64,000 bases of DNA, taken from SAR202 cluster bacterium. GTDB lineage: Bacteria; Chloroflexota; Dehalococcoidia; Lucifugimonadales; VGZR01. The stretch lies in contig VGZR01000010.1 of the NCBI GenBank assembly GCA_016872515.1, positions 1-64,000 on the forward strand. The letters are read 5' to 3'. Both the position numbers and the translations under genes were made by a program. The notes under the pieces were generated by a model. That model did no database searches. It was not told the origin of the DNA and saw only the letters and a program-made list of their open reading frames with translations. Shown here in pieces: positions 53,635 to 62,517 of the stretch. Each line of letters starts with the position of its first letter. The stretch's first letter is position 1.

Positions 53635-54900
53635 CTATAGCTTGAACAGGTCGCGGATTGTCTGGATATGCTGTTTGCTGGCGGGCTGCTTGAGAGTCAC
53701 CGTGGGGTCGTGGAGGAGCTTTTTCACCAGGGCCTTCGTCAGCGTCTCCACCGTCGCGCGCTCCTCGGGCGAGAGGTTGTTGAGCCTGTGCAGCGCCCGC
53801 TCCAGCTCGCCCTCGCGGATCACCTCGGCACGCTGCTGGAGCAGCTTGACCATGGAGACCGCCTCCTGTGACTCCCACCAGCGTATGAACTTGGCCAGTT
53901 CCTCTTCTGCGATCGCCTCTGCTTCTGCGGCGTGCGCTTGGCGCTGCTGCAGGTTCTCCTCGGCGATAGCGGAGAGGTCATCGATATTGAACAGCCGCAC
54001 GTCGGGCAGGGAGCCAGCGGCCGGGTCCACGTTGCGCGGAACGCCCATGTCCATGATGAACAACGGGCGGGTGACGCGGGCCGAGTTCGTGCTCGCGATG
54101 TCCTCGGCGGTCAGCAGGCGCTCCGGCGCCTCGGTGGCTGTGACGAGTACGTCGGCCTGGGCGATGCGTTCACGCAACTCCTCGAAGGGGACAGGCCGGG
54201 CGGCGAACTCGCGCGCCAGTTCTTCGGCACGTCCGGCGGTGCGGTTGGTCACCATTAACTCGCCGACGCCGGAGGTCCGCAGCGCCCTCGCCATCAACTT
54301 GCCTGCCTCGCCTGCGCCGACCAGCAGCACTGTCAGGCGGCCCAGGCTCTGCCCTGAGCTCGTCGAAGGCTCGCCCAGCTCCTGCTGGACGAGCCGTACG
54401 CCCGCGTAGCTCATGGACAGGGCTTTGCGCCCCAGGTCGGTCTCCTCCCGGACCCGCCGTCCCGTGCGGATTGCGCCGTGGAACAACCTCGACAGCGGCA
54501 CCTGGACGCGTTGGACATCGGAGACGGCTGTCAGCGCGTTCCTCACCTGGCCGAGGATCTCGTGCTCCCCCAGAACCATCGAGTCCAACCCGCTGGCTAC
54601 ACGGAACAGGTGGCGGGCAGCCTCGGCATCGCGCAGTTCGAACATGTGCGGGGCGATGCTCTCGCGAGACAAGCCGTGGAACTCAGAGAGGAAGTCGAGG
54701 ACCTGCGAGGCGGTCTTGCCCGGGCTGTGCGAGGCGGAATAGACCTCGGTGCGGTTGCAAGTGGAGACGATGATGGAGTCGCCCGCCCGCTCTCTGAGGA
54801 CAGGCAGGGCTTCGAGGAGCTGTTTGCGGGAGAAGGCCACCCGCTCCCTCGTCTCTAGCGGCGTGGTACGGTGGCTCAGACCGACGAGAACGATATGCAC
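53635..54900 (-). CDS. hemA: Glutamyl-tRNA reductase with repeat-encoded insertion
   Basis: This 421-residue enzyme reduces Glu-tRNA to glutamate semialdehyde, starting C5 tetrapyrrole synthesis. Motifs: VGLSHRTTPLETRERVAF, IIVSTCNRTEVYSAS (catalytic Cys), LGEHEILGQVRNAL, Rossmann VLLVGAGEAGKLMARAL and a C-terminal dimerisation helix region. Just before the Rossmann loop an extra EPSTSSGQSLG appears, encoded by a palindromic repeat (54352-54369). The GTG at 54900 is the start that gives VHIVLVGLSHRTT, with GGAG 13 bases upstream. hemA lies 50 bases after rpmB; no other haem genes are near. Confidence 0.93.
   Translation of the reverse strand: MHIVLVGLSHRTTPLETRERVAFSRKQLLEALPVLRERAGDSIIVSTCNRTEVYSASHSPGKTASQVLDFLSEFHGLSRESIAPHMFELRDAEAARHLFRVASGLDSMVLGEHEILGQVRNALTAVSDVQRVQVPLSRLFHGAIRTGRRVREETDLGRKALSMSYAGVRLVQQELGEPSTSSGQSLGRLTVLLVGAGEAGKLMARALRTSGVGELMVTNRTAGRAEELAREFAARPVPFEELRERIAQADVLVTATEAPERLLTAEDIASTNSARVTRPLFIMDMGVPRNVDPAAGSLPDVRLFNIDDLSAIAEENLQQRQAHAAEAEAIAEEELAKFIRWWESQEAVSMVKLLQQRAEVIREGELERALHRLNNLSPEERATVETLTKALVKKLLHDPTVTLKQPASKQHIQTIRDLFKL
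54352..54369. repeat. Palindromic repeat inside hemA
   Basis: CCCTGAGCTCGTCGAAGG is a CTTCGAC-AGCTCAGGG type palindromic repeat, of a kind that occurs in intergenic DNA of many bacteria. Here it is read in frame on the minus strand as PSTSSGQ within glutamyl-tRNA reductase. Confidence 0.55.
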
Positions 54901-54950
54901 GCTGGAGTTGGCACTCCTGTTGGCGGAGGGCGGATGACAGCGGGGGAACG

Positions 54951-55142
54951 CTAAACTTTCGCCGAGGACTTGGACTGCGTCCGGAGGCAGCGGCTGCAGA
55001 TGCTGACCTCCTTGGCCACGCCGCCGGGGTAGATGGTCGCGCGCTGGATATTCGCCAGCCATTTCTTGCGGGTACGCACCTTGGAGTGGCTGACGTTATA
55101 GCCGGACTGGCCGGCCTTTTGACAGATGAAGCACTTTGCCAT
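54951..55142 (-). CDS. rpmB: 50S ribosomal protein L28 (zinc-binding form)
   Basis: The 63-residue protein reads MAKCFICQKAGQSGYNVSHS, then TRKKWLANIQRATI and ICSRCLRT. It is the C+ version of L28, with two CxxC pairs (CFIC, CSRC) that bind zinc; the C- version lacks them. The ATG at 55142 is used; a longer open frame upstream is not L28-like. Divergent from the fakA-like gene, with which it is commonly paired in bacteria. Confidence 0.95.
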   Translation of the reverse strand: MAKCFICQKAGQSGYNVSHSKVRTRKKWLANIQRATIYPGGVAKEVSICSRCLRTQSKSSAKV

Positions 55143-55258
55143 GTAGGTTTTGACCAAGATATAGCGTTCGGTTAGAATTGGGCCGTCCTGTGGCGTCCCT
55201 TGTCCAATCGTGATAGATGGAACAAAGATAACACACCTCGTTCCCACCGGCAACCATC

Positions 55259-56908
55259 ATGGCTCGTAAGGCAAAGGCGTCTCTTGCCAGGGCGGCGCTG
55301 ACCGGGGCCAGCCTGCGCGCCATGTTCGCTGGCGCGGCCAAGCTGCTCGAGGCCAACGTCGAACAGGTCAACGCGCTGAACGTCTTCCCCGTGCCCGATG
55401 GCGACACCGGCACCAACATGTTCCTGACCCTGCGCGAGGTGTCTAAGGCCGCGTGTACAGCCCGCGGCGACTCGGCCTCCGACGTCGCCAGGGCCATGGC
55501 GGACTCCGCGCTCCGCCAGGCCCGCGGCAACAGCGGCGTCATCCTGTCCCAGTTCTTCAAGGGCATCGCCGAGGGACTCGACGGCAAGGCCGAGTTCGAT
55601 GCGATAGACCTCGCGGGAGCCCTCCAAAGCGCCAGGGACTACTCGTATCAAGCGGTCGGGAAGCCGGTCGAGGGCACTATGCTGACCGTCATCCGCCGCG
55701 TAGCCGAGGTCGCGCATGAGGATGCGGCCTCGTGCGCAACCGTCCTCGAACTGCTGACCCGCGCGTGCGCTGTCGCCAAGGAGACGGTCGAGGCTACCCC
55801 ATCCATGTTGCCGGTACTGCGGCAGGCGGGAGTGGTGGACGCGGGAGGGTGGGGGCTGTACATCGTCCTGGAGGGCGTCCGGCGCGCCCTCGCGGGTGAG
55901 TCCACCGTCCCGGCGGCGCTGCCCGTGGCGGGCGTGAACGGGGCCGTGGCCCTCTCCCGCGAGTTCCTGGCGGCGGTTGAGCACGAGCTATACGGCTACT
56001 GCACCCAGCTGCTCATCTCCGGCCGTGGCTTGGACGTCGAGGGCATCCGGGGCAGGCTGATGGGTATGGCGAGGTCCGTGGTCGTGGTGGGCGACGGTGC
56101 GGCGGTGAAGGTGCACGCGCATACCGATGATCCCGGCGCCATCCTGACGTTCGGTGCATCCCTCGGGCACCTCAGTCAAGTCAAAGTGGACGACATGGAT
56201 GCTCAGCGCCAGGGCTTTTCCGCCATGCACCGTGGCAAGCAGGGGGAAACCAAGGCCGTCGCGCTGGTGGCCGTTGCCTCCGGCGATGGGCTGCGCCGGC
56301 TGTTCGAAAGCCTGGGCGCGGACGTGGTCGTGGACGGCGGCGACACCATGAACCCGAGTGTCGAGCAGCTTCTCGATGCCATCCAGTCGTGTCCGTCGCA
56401 GAACGTGATACTCCTTCCCAACAACAAGAACATCGTGCCGACCGTCGTCCAGGCCGCCGGCATGGCGACGAAGTCCGCCAAGGCGGTGGCCTCCACGACC
56501 ATTCCCCAGGGCATCGCGGCGGCCCTCAGCTACGGGGCAGAGAAGGAGTTCGACGCCTGCCTCTCGGATATGGGGGCGGCGCTTGGCACGGTCAAGACCG
56601 TCCGGGTCACCGAGGCGACCAGGAGCGTGACGCTCGACGGCGTGGAAGTGAAGAAGGGCCAGAAGATCGGGCTCGTGGAGGAGAGTGTGGTCGCGGCGGG
56701 AGAGGAAGCGGGTCCAGTGCTGCGCGCCACGCTGGAGAAGGCGGGCCTCGATGAAGGCCAGCTTGTTACACTCTACTGGGGCAAAGGGCTCGATGGGTCC
56801 TGCGCCCTGTCGGATATGGAAATCCTAAAGGAAGCCTTTCCCCGTGCTGAATTCGAGTTGGTCAACGGTGGGCAGGCGCACTACTCTTACATCGCCTCTA
56901 TCGAATAG
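55259..56908 (+). CDS. DAK2-domain protein, fatty acid kinase FakA-like
   Basis: This 549-residue protein has an N-terminal DhaL/DAK2 nucleotide-binding domain: NVFPVPDGDTGTNMFLTL (Asp residues hold Mg-ATP), ALRQARGNSGVILSQFFKG. A middle linker domain follows, with a C-terminal part (VILLPNNKNIVPTVVQAA) typical of YloV/FakA. FakA phosphorylates fatty acids presented by a DegV-like FakB, and a degV gene follows after 18 bases, which supports the call. The ATG at 55259 has no strong ribosome-binding site. Confidence 0.9.
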   Translation: MARKAKASLARAALTGASLRAMFAGAAKLLEANVEQVNALNVFPVPDGDTGTNMFLTLREVSKAACTARGDSASDVARAMADSALRQARGNSGVILSQFFKGIAEGLDGKAEFDAIDLAGALQSARDYSYQAVGKPVEGTMLTVIRRVAEVAHEDAASCATVLELLTRACAVAKETVEATPSMLPVLRQAGVVDAGGWGLYIVLEGVRRALAGESTVPAALPVAGVNGAVALSREFLAAVEHELYGYCTQLLISGRGLDVEGIRGRLMGMARSVVVVGDGAAVKVHAHTDDPGAILTFGASLGHLSQVKVDDMDAQRQGFSAMHRGKQGETKAVALVAVASGDGLRRLFESLGADVVVDGGDTMNPSVEQLLDAIQSCPSQNVILLPNNKNIVPTVVQAAGMATKSAKAVASTTIPQGIAAALSYGAEKEFDACLSDMGAALGTVKTVRVTEATRSVTLDGVEVKKGQKIGLVEESVVAAGEEAGPVLRATLEKAGLDEGQLVTLYWGKGLDGSCALSDMEILKEAFPRAEFELVNGGQAHYSYIASIE

Positions 56909-56926
56909 GCCGGGTCAGGAGGGCCG

Positions 56927-57775
56927 ATGCCAGTCAAGATTGTGACGGACAGCCTGGCAGACCTGCCGCAGGACGTAGCCAAGTCGCTGGGCATCGAGGT
57001 CGTTCCGTTGTTCGTGCGCTTCGGCACGGAAGAGTTCAAAGACCGCGTCAGCCTCTCCGCCGACGAGTTCTACCGCAGACTCCTGTCGGGCCAGACGCCC
57101 TCCACCGCGGTCCCGGCGGTTGGGGAGTTCGTCGAGGTGTATGAGCGGCTGGCGAACAACGGTGACAGCATCGTGTCCATCCACGTCTCGTCGAAGGTCA
57201 GCGGCACCTTCAACTCGGCGGTGCAGGGAGCCAAGCAGGCTTCCGTGAAGTGCCCCATCGAGGTGATGGACTCGCTCCAGGCCTCGATAGCGCTCGGGCT
57301 CATCGTCATGGCGGCCGCGAAGTCCGCCATGAGGGGCGATACCCATGCCGAGGTCGTACAGGTGGCGAAGGGCGCGATGGAGCGCAGCCAGTGCGTGACC
57401 ATGCTCGATACGCTTGAATACCTTGAGAAGGGCGGGCGCATCGGCAAGGCTCAGGCGTTGCTCGGCTCGTTGCTGAGCTTCAAGCCGATGATTGGGCTGC
57501 GCGACGGCGAGGTGCACGCCTTCGACCGGCCCCGGACACGCGCCAAGGGCCTCGCCCGCCTGAGGCAGTACGCGGCGGAGTGGTCGCCCGCTGAGGGCTA
57601 CTGCCTCATGCACAGCACCACGCCCGACGAGGCGCAGAAGCTCCTGGACGAACTCAGATCGTCTATCTCCAGCCAGTGGCCCCCGTTCGTCGCGCGCTAC
57701 GGGCCGGGCCTCGGCACCTACGTCGGCCCGGGCGCCCTGGGCATCGCCGTGCTCCGCGCGGCCCGGCCAGCCTGA
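56927..57775 (+). CDS. DegV family protein, fatty-acid-binding FakB-like
   Basis: The 282-residue protein has the DegV N-terminus VKIVTDSLADLPQDVAKSLG, then TPSTAVPAVGEFVEVYERL, SIHVSSKVSGTFNSAVQGA and ALGLIVMAAAKSA, and a C-terminal second lobe with GPGLGTYVGPGALGIAVL. DegV proteins hold a fatty acid in a cavity between lobes. Next to the fakA-like gene it most likely presents exogenous or recycled fatty acids for phosphorylation. Operon with the neighbours on both sides; GGAGG lies upstream. Confidence 0.92.
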   Translation: MPVKIVTDSLADLPQDVAKSLGIEVVPLFVRFGTEEFKDRVSLSADEFYRRLLSGQTPSTAVPAVGEFVEVYERLANNGDSIVSIHVSSKVSGTFNSAVQGAKQASVKCPIEVMDSLQASIALGLIVMAAAKSAMRGDTHAEVVQVAKGAMERSQCVTMLDTLEYLEKGGRIGKAQALLGSLLSFKPMIGLRDGEVHAFDRPRTRAKGLARLRQYAAEWSPAEGYCLMHSTTPDEAQKLLDELRSSISSQWPPFVARYGPGLGTYVGPGALGIAVLRAARPA

Positions 57776-57791
57776 GCGACGGACAGGGCCC

Positions 57792-60275
57792 GTGGCATCC
57801 GCCTCCAGCAATGCCCCGCCTGGTTCGAAGGTCGAGGCCCTCGCCAAGATTCTGGAGCTTGAGAAGCAGAAAGGCTACCAGGACAAGGCTGTGGGCGGCG
57901 GCCTCGACGCCTTCCTCCAGCGCTGGGCTGCGGAGTTGCGTCCCGCCCTTGGCAGCCTCAGCACCTACTCTTCGCTGGCGCCGGACGAACGGCGCCAGTG
58001 GGCTGCCAGGGTGCTCTCTCGAATCGCCGCACAGCCGGTCGCCGTGCCTCCCACGCAAGACCAGGCCCAACGTACCGCAGGAGCGGGCTTCAAACCGGCC
58101 CCTGCCCCGGGGATGCGGCGTGCTATCGAGCGTCCTAAGCCACCCCCTCCCAAAGCGATCTATCTTTCCGACGGCGCTCTCGTGTTGAAGTGGATGAGGC
58201 GCGGCGACATCGCCAGGCTCAAGAAGCTGGGCGTGGAGACAGTCCGGGACCTCGTCTATCTCTTCCCGTTCAGACACAACGACTTCGCCAACATCAGCAA
58301 GGTCTCGGAGTTGGAGTACGGCAAGGAGCAGACCGTCGCGGTAAGCGTGTGGGAGGCGACGAGGACGCAGCTTGGCCCCAACCCCAGACGCGCCTCGACC
58401 CAGGCGGTGCTGGGCGACGAGACGGGCAATGTGCGGGCGGTGTGGTTCAATCAGGGGTTCTTGGCCGACAAGCTCCGTCCAGGCACCAAGATGTTGCTGA
58501 GCGGCAAGGTCAGCGTCTTTCGGGGGCAGTTCGTCTTCGAGTCGCCGGAGTACGAGGTCCTGCGCGGCCAGGAAGAGCTGCTGAGCGCGGCCCGCCTGGT
58601 GCCCGTGTACCCCAGCACCGACGGGCTGTACCAGAAGTCTCTGCGGCGCTACGTGAAGCAGGCCGTGGACGCTGGCCTGCCCCAGCTCGAAGAGTTCCTG
58701 CCCTCGGACATCCGCCACCGCGAAGGGCTGATGGGGCTGCACGACGCCGTCGCCCAAATGCACTACCCGGACTCCACGGCCGACTGGAACGCCGCGCGCC
58801 GCCGACTCGCCTTCGACGAGCTCCTGGTCGTCCAGCTCGCCGTGCTCCAGCGCCGCCGCGCCTGGCAGTCCCAGCGGGTGGGCATCCCCCTCCGCATCGC
58901 GCAGGCGACCGACGGCTTCCTGGCCTCACTGCCCTTCGCTCTCACCGGCGCACAGAAGGACACCATTCAGGAGGTCCTGGCCGACCTGACCAAGGACACG
59001 CCGATGGCCCGCATGTTGCAGGGCGACGTGGGCAGCGGCAAGACGGTCGTCGCACTCACAGCCCTGGTCGCCGCCATCGCCGGCGGCTACCAGGGTGCCA
59101 TCATGGCCCCCACCGAGATCCTCGCCGAACAGCACTATCTGTCCATGCGGCGCCTCCTCTCGGGGGGGACGGCCTTCGAGCATCCAGGGGCCATCGCCTC
59201 AATCAAGGCCCCGTGGTCTCCGAAGCCCATCACGGTCGCGCTGCTGGTCGGCAGCCTCACTAAGCGGGTGAAGGACGACGTCCAGCGGCTCGTCTCCTCC
59301 GGCCAGGTGGACCTGGTCATCGGCACCCACGCGCTCCTCCAGTCGGGGGTGGAGCTTCCCAGGCTGGCCGTCGCCGTCGTGGACGAGCAGCACCGCTTCG
59401 GTGTCATGCAGCGGGCCTCGCTGAGTGAGAAGGGGCCGCGGCCCCATCTCCTGGCCATGTCCGCCACGCCCATCCCCCGCTCGTTGTACCTGACGCTGCA
59501 CGGCGACCTGGACATCTCGGTCCTCGACGAGATGCCGCCCGGCCGCAAGGAGGTGCGCACCCGCCTGGTACCACCCGACAGCCGCGAAACGGCCTACGAG
59601 TTCATCCGGCGCGAGGTGAAGGCGGGCCGCCAGGCCTTCGTCGTCTGCCCGCTCATCGAGGAGTCGGAAGCCATCCAGACCCGCGCGGCCGCGGCGGAGT
59701 ACGAGCGGCTTTCGACCCAGGTGTTCCCCGACCTGCGGCTGGGCCTTCTCCACGGGCGGCTGCCCCTTCGCGAGAAGGAGCGCGTCATGGACGCTTTCCA
59801 GAAGCGCGAGCTCGACATCCTCGTTTCCACGCCGGTCATCGAGGTCGGCATTGACATCCCCAACGCCACCGTGATGGCCATCGAGGGGGCCGACCGGTTC
59901 GGCCTGGCCCAATTGCACCAATTGCGGGGCAGGGTAGGGCGGGGCGGGCACCAGAGCTACTGCCTCCTCCTGGCCGACGCGCCCGGCCAGGACGCGCTAG
60001 AGCGGCTGAAGCTGGTCGAGCGCCTCCACGACGGCTTCCGCCTGGCCGAGGAGGACCTGCGGTTGCGGGGGATAGGGGACTACATCGGGACGCGGCAGAG
60101 CGGAATCTCCGAGTTCAAGGTCGCCCAGTTAACGGACCGGGACATGGTGGCCATGGCCCTGCGGGAGGCTGTCCAGCTGCTGGAGGCCGATCCCGACCTG
60201 AGTCGACAGGAACACGTGGGTATAGCGCGGCTCCTGGAGCGGTACACTGAGGCCATAGCCGCTGGCTTCAGCTAA
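57792..60275 (+). CDS. recG: ATP-dependent DNA helicase RecG
   Basis: This 827-residue helicase reverses stalled replication forks and processes Holliday junctions. There is an N-terminal helical region (1-90), a wedge/OB domain (about 150-290), then helicase motifs: GDVGSGKTVVALTA (Walker A), APTEILAEQH, VVDEQHRFGVMQR (DExH), MSATPIPRSL, VCPLIEESEA, GIDIPNATVM and LRGRVGRGGHQSYC. A low-complexity linker at about 95-120 contains GAGFKPAPAPG, encoded by a palindromic repeat at 58077-58105. The GTG at 57792 follows degV by 16 bases. Confidence 0.95.
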   Translation: MASASSNAPPGSKVEALAKILELEKQKGYQDKAVGGGLDAFLQRWAAELRPALGSLSTYSSLAPDERRQWAARVLSRIAAQPVAVPPTQDQAQRTAGAGFKPAPAPGMRRAIERPKPPPPKAIYLSDGALVLKWMRRGDIARLKKLGVETVRDLVYLFPFRHNDFANISKVSELEYGKEQTVAVSVWEATRTQLGPNPRRASTQAVLGDETGNVRAVWFNQGFLADKLRPGTKMLLSGKVSVFRGQFVFESPEYEVLRGQEELLSAARLVPVYPSTDGLYQKSLRRYVKQAVDAGLPQLEEFLPSDIRHREGLMGLHDAVAQMHYPDSTADWNAARRRLAFDELLVVQLAVLQRRRAWQSQRVGIPLRIAQATDGFLASLPFALTGAQKDTIQEVLADLTKDTPMARMLQGDVGSGKTVVALTALVAAIAGGYQGAIMAPTEILAEQHYLSMRRLLSGGTAFEHPGAIASIKAPWSPKPITVALLVGSLTKRVKDDVQRLVSSGQVDLVIGTHALLQSGVELPRLAVAVVDEQHRFGVMQRASLSEKGPRPHLLAMSATPIPRSLYLTLHGDLDISVLDEMPPGRKEVRTRLVPPDSRETAYEFIRREVKAGRQAFVVCPLIEESEAIQTRAAAAEYERLSTQVFPDLRLGLLHGRLPLREKERVMDAFQKRELDILVSTPVIEVGIDIPNATVMAIEGADRFGLAQLHQLRGRVGRGGHQSYCLLLADAPGQDALERLKLVERLHDGFRLAEEDLRLRGIGDYIGTRQSGISEFKVAQLTDRDMVAMALREAVQLLEADPDLSRQEHVGIARLLERYTEAIAAGFS
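58077..58105. repeat. Palindromic repeat inside recG
   Basis: GCAGGAGCGGGCTT-C-AAACCGGCCCCTGC is an imperfect palindrome that aligns with the intergenic copy at 18655-18681 (19 of 24 central positions alike). In recG it is translated in frame as AGAGFKPAPA in an interdomain linker. Confidence 0.5.
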
Positions 60276-60278
60276 TCA

Positions 60279-60307
60279 TTGACTCGCCCTTCCAGCGCCG
60301 ATAAGAT
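60279..60307 (+). promoter_or_regulatory. Probable promoter of the DHDPS-family gene
   Basis: TTGACT (60279-60284), 17 bases, TAAGAT (60302-60307), 51 bases upstream of the ATG at 60358. The -35 matches five of six consensus positions; the -10 four. Confidence 0.5.
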
Positions 60308-60357
60308 TAGGCTGTCTTCTTTCGTTCATTTCTTCACAATAGGGCCGACGGAGCGGT

Positions 60358-61323
60358 ATGGCTGACTACCGGAAGAGCGAGGCCAAGGAGTGGGCCCGCG
60401 AGACCCTGCGGGGCCAGTGGACCACCCTCATGACGCCCTTTACGCCCGGCGACGACGTGGATGAACCGGGCCTCCGTCGCAACATCCGCCACATCCGCAG
60501 CCTCGGCACTCGCGGCGGCGGCTGCACCTGGGGCATGGGCGAGTTCTGGAGCCTCACCCGCGAGGAGCGCCTGCGCGTCTTCGATGTCGTCGCCGATGAG
60601 GCCAACGGCGAGTGGCCCATCGCCGCCCACGTCACCCACACCTCCCTCAAAGAAGTGGACATCCTCGCCAACCATGCCAAGGTGTCTGGCTTCGACCTGC
60701 TCATACTGGCCGCCCCCTATATGGTCACCAAAACCGAACAGCAGGTCATAGACTTCACCCGCCGCGTGGCCGAACAGACCGACCTGGCCATCATGTTCTA
60801 CAACTCGCCCCAGTTCGGCATCGTCCTGAGCCCCCAGGGGCTCCAGAAGCTGTGCCAGATTCCCAACATCGTCGGCGTCAAGGAGGCCAGCTTCAACCAG
60901 CAAATCTCCATAGGCACCCACCTTCTCGTCGGCAAGGACGCCATCATCAGCACCCCTGACGAGTGGATCCTGTTCAAGGGCAAAGAGTTGGGGTTTGAGC
61001 AGCAGGTCATGTTCGCCAACACCTCCGACTGGCGGTTTGACCGCCCCGGCCGCAACCACTACGTCACCTTCATCGAGAAGGCCACCACCGGCGACCTGGA
61101 CAAGGACTACTACGAGAAGCACATCCGGGCGGTCAAGACCCTCTCGGACAAGTGGTGGGGGCGCACCGTACAGAAGTTCGGCGGCGCGCTGCCCGCCTCG
61201 CTGTGCAAGTACTGGGGCGAACTGATGGGCATGGCCGGTGGGCACGTCCGCCCACCGCTGGCTGACCTTTCGCCGGAAGACAAGGAAGAGTTGAATCGCG
61301 ATTTAGTGGCGGCCCGCCTCTAG
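60358..61323 (+). CDS. Dihydrodipicolinate synthase/N-acetylneuraminate lyase family protein
   Basis: This 321-residue TIM-barrel aldolase keeps the class I active site: Tyr in IMFYNSPQFGIV and Schiff-base Lys in VGVKEASFNQQ. An unusual GGGCTWGMGEFWSLTREERL replaces the GTTGE loop of DapA (compare TTGESPTLSTEE), so the carboxylate-binding part of the pocket differs and it is probably not a lysine gene. Pyruvate-dependent aldol cleavage or condensation with another aldehyde is likely. It precedes the MfnB homologue by 182 bases; whether they act together is unknown. GGAG lies four bases before the start. Confidence 0.82.
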   Translation: MADYRKSEAKEWARETLRGQWTTLMTPFTPGDDVDEPGLRRNIRHIRSLGTRGGGCTWGMGEFWSLTREERLRVFDVVADEANGEWPIAAHVTHTSLKEVDILANHAKVSGFDLLILAAPYMVTKTEQQVIDFTRRVAEQTDLAIMFYNSPQFGIVLSPQGLQKLCQIPNIVGVKEASFNQQISIGTHLLVGKDAIISTPDEWILFKGKELGFEQQVMFANTSDWRFDRPGRNHYVTFIEKATTGDLDKDYYEKHIRAVKTLSDKWWGRTVQKFGGALPASLCKYWGELMGMAGGHVRPPLADLSPEDKEELNRDLVAARL

Positions 61324-61407
61324 GCGCGCATATCTGACACATCTAAGGGAGTGGGGGGCTTTGGACGAAAGCCTCGCTTTATCTAGAAAAGGACTGCCTT
61401 TCACATT

Positions 61408-61447
61408 CCTCCTCCCCCTAGAGGGGGGAGAACCAAGGTGGGGGTGA
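61408..61447. repeat. GC-rich palindromic repeat before the MfnB homologue
   Basis: CCTCCCCCTAGAGGGGGGAG forms a stem and is followed by AACCAAGGTGGGGGTGA. A related unit, CCCTCCCCTAGACATGGGGG with AGGG, lies at 62518-62544 after the same gene, so two similar repeats flank it. Confidence 0.55.
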
Positions 61448-61505
61448 ATGCGTGCTCCCAACCACGACATAGAGTTCTTATGGAAAGCCAGGGAGTGACA
61501 ACAAC

Positions 61506-62495
61506 ATGCTGTTGATGGTAAGCGTGCAGAACTTGGCAGAGGCGTTCCAGGCCGTCAAGGGCGGCGCCGACATCGTGGACGTGAAGAACCTCCAGGAAGC
61601 CCTGGTCGGCTCGGCGCATCCCATGGTGGTCAAGCAGGTGCGCGAGGCTGTGCCCATGGAGCGGCATGCCAGCGTTACCCTCGGCGTCGTCCCCAACCAG
61701 GTCGGCACGGTGGCGATGGCGGTCTATACCGCAGGCAGCCTCAAAGCCACCTCGGTCAAGGTCGGGTTCATGAAGACTGAGTACCCCCTCGCCGCCGAGA
61801 TCCTCAAAGCCTCCCGTGAGGCCCTGAATGGCACCGAGACCAAGCTCATCGGCTCCCTCTTCGCCGACAACCCCCTTTACGACGGCCTCGACCCCCACCT
61901 GATGGTCAAGCTCGCCAAAGAGGGCCAGTGCGACGGCTTCCTCATCGACACCCTCACCAAAGACGGCCGCAACCTGTTCGACTTCATGTCCGAGCCTGAG
62001 CTTCGGGACATGGTCTTCGAGGGGAAGCAGGCGGGCCTGAGCACCGCCCTGTCCGGCCATCTACGCGTGGACAACCTCGACGAACTCGCCCGCATCAACC
62101 CCGACATCGTCGGCGTGCGCGGCGCCGTCTGCCAGAAGGGCGACCGCTCCAGCGGCGTGTACTGGGAGGCCGTCGCCGAGTTCAAGCGCCAGGTTGACCT
62201 GCGCAAGAGCGGCGAGGTGAACGTCTTCGGCTCCCCCGTCGCAGTACCTGGCCACACTACGAACGGCTCCAACGGCGGCTGGATCGTCATAGATGGGACC
62301 GGTAAGACCTGTGCAGGCATCCTCGCCGCCCTCACCGCCCAGGTGGACCGCGACAGCCACTCCTTCGTCGAGGTCATCATCCCGGACGTGCTCAACACCT
62401 ACGACGTCATCGTCTGGGCCGAGAAGGGCCGCCACAGCATCCTCACCCAGCGCAAGGACGACACCGGCGCCACCCGGATGCTCATCCGCCCATAG
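61506..62495 (+). CDS. MfnB (DUF556) homologue with a TusA-like C-terminal domain
   Basis: This 329-residue protein has an N-terminal TIM barrel of the (5-formylfuran-3-yl)methyl phosphate synthase family. The residues known or proposed to be catalytic in archaeal MfnB are found at matching places: Asp25 and Lys27 (ADIVDVKN), Lys85 (TSVKVGF), and Asp148 and Lys152 (LIDTLTKDGRNLFDFM). About 95 extra C-terminal residues follow a Gly/Asn linker: GGWIVIDGTGKTCAGILAAL and VIVWAEKGRHSILTQ, with one Cys where TusA-like sulfur carriers have CPxP. Archaeal MfnB makes the furan of methanofuran from glyceraldehyde-3-phosphate. No methanofuran genes are near, so the product here is open. Confidence 0.75.
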   Translation: MLLMVSVQNLAEAFQAVKGGADIVDVKNLQEALVGSAHPMVVKQVREAVPMERHASVTLGVVPNQVGTVAMAVYTAGSLKATSVKVGFMKTEYPLAAEILKASREALNGTETKLIGSLFADNPLYDGLDPHLMVKLAKEGQCDGFLIDTLTKDGRNLFDFMSEPELRDMVFEGKQAGLSTALSGHLRVDNLDELARINPDIVGVRGAVCQKGDRSSGVYWEAVAEFKRQVDLRKSGEVNVFGSPVAVPGHTTNGSNGGWIVIDGTGKTCAGILAALTAQVDRDSHSFVEVIIPDVLNTYDVIVWAEKGRHSILTQRKDDTGATRMLIRP

Positions 62496-62517
62496 GTGCG
62501 GGACAGGGGGCGTCGCG

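Noticed and set aside
61506-62495. Claim of methanofuran synthesis
   Set aside because: Only one homologue of the pathway is present and it carries an extra domain; the pathway cannot be inferred.
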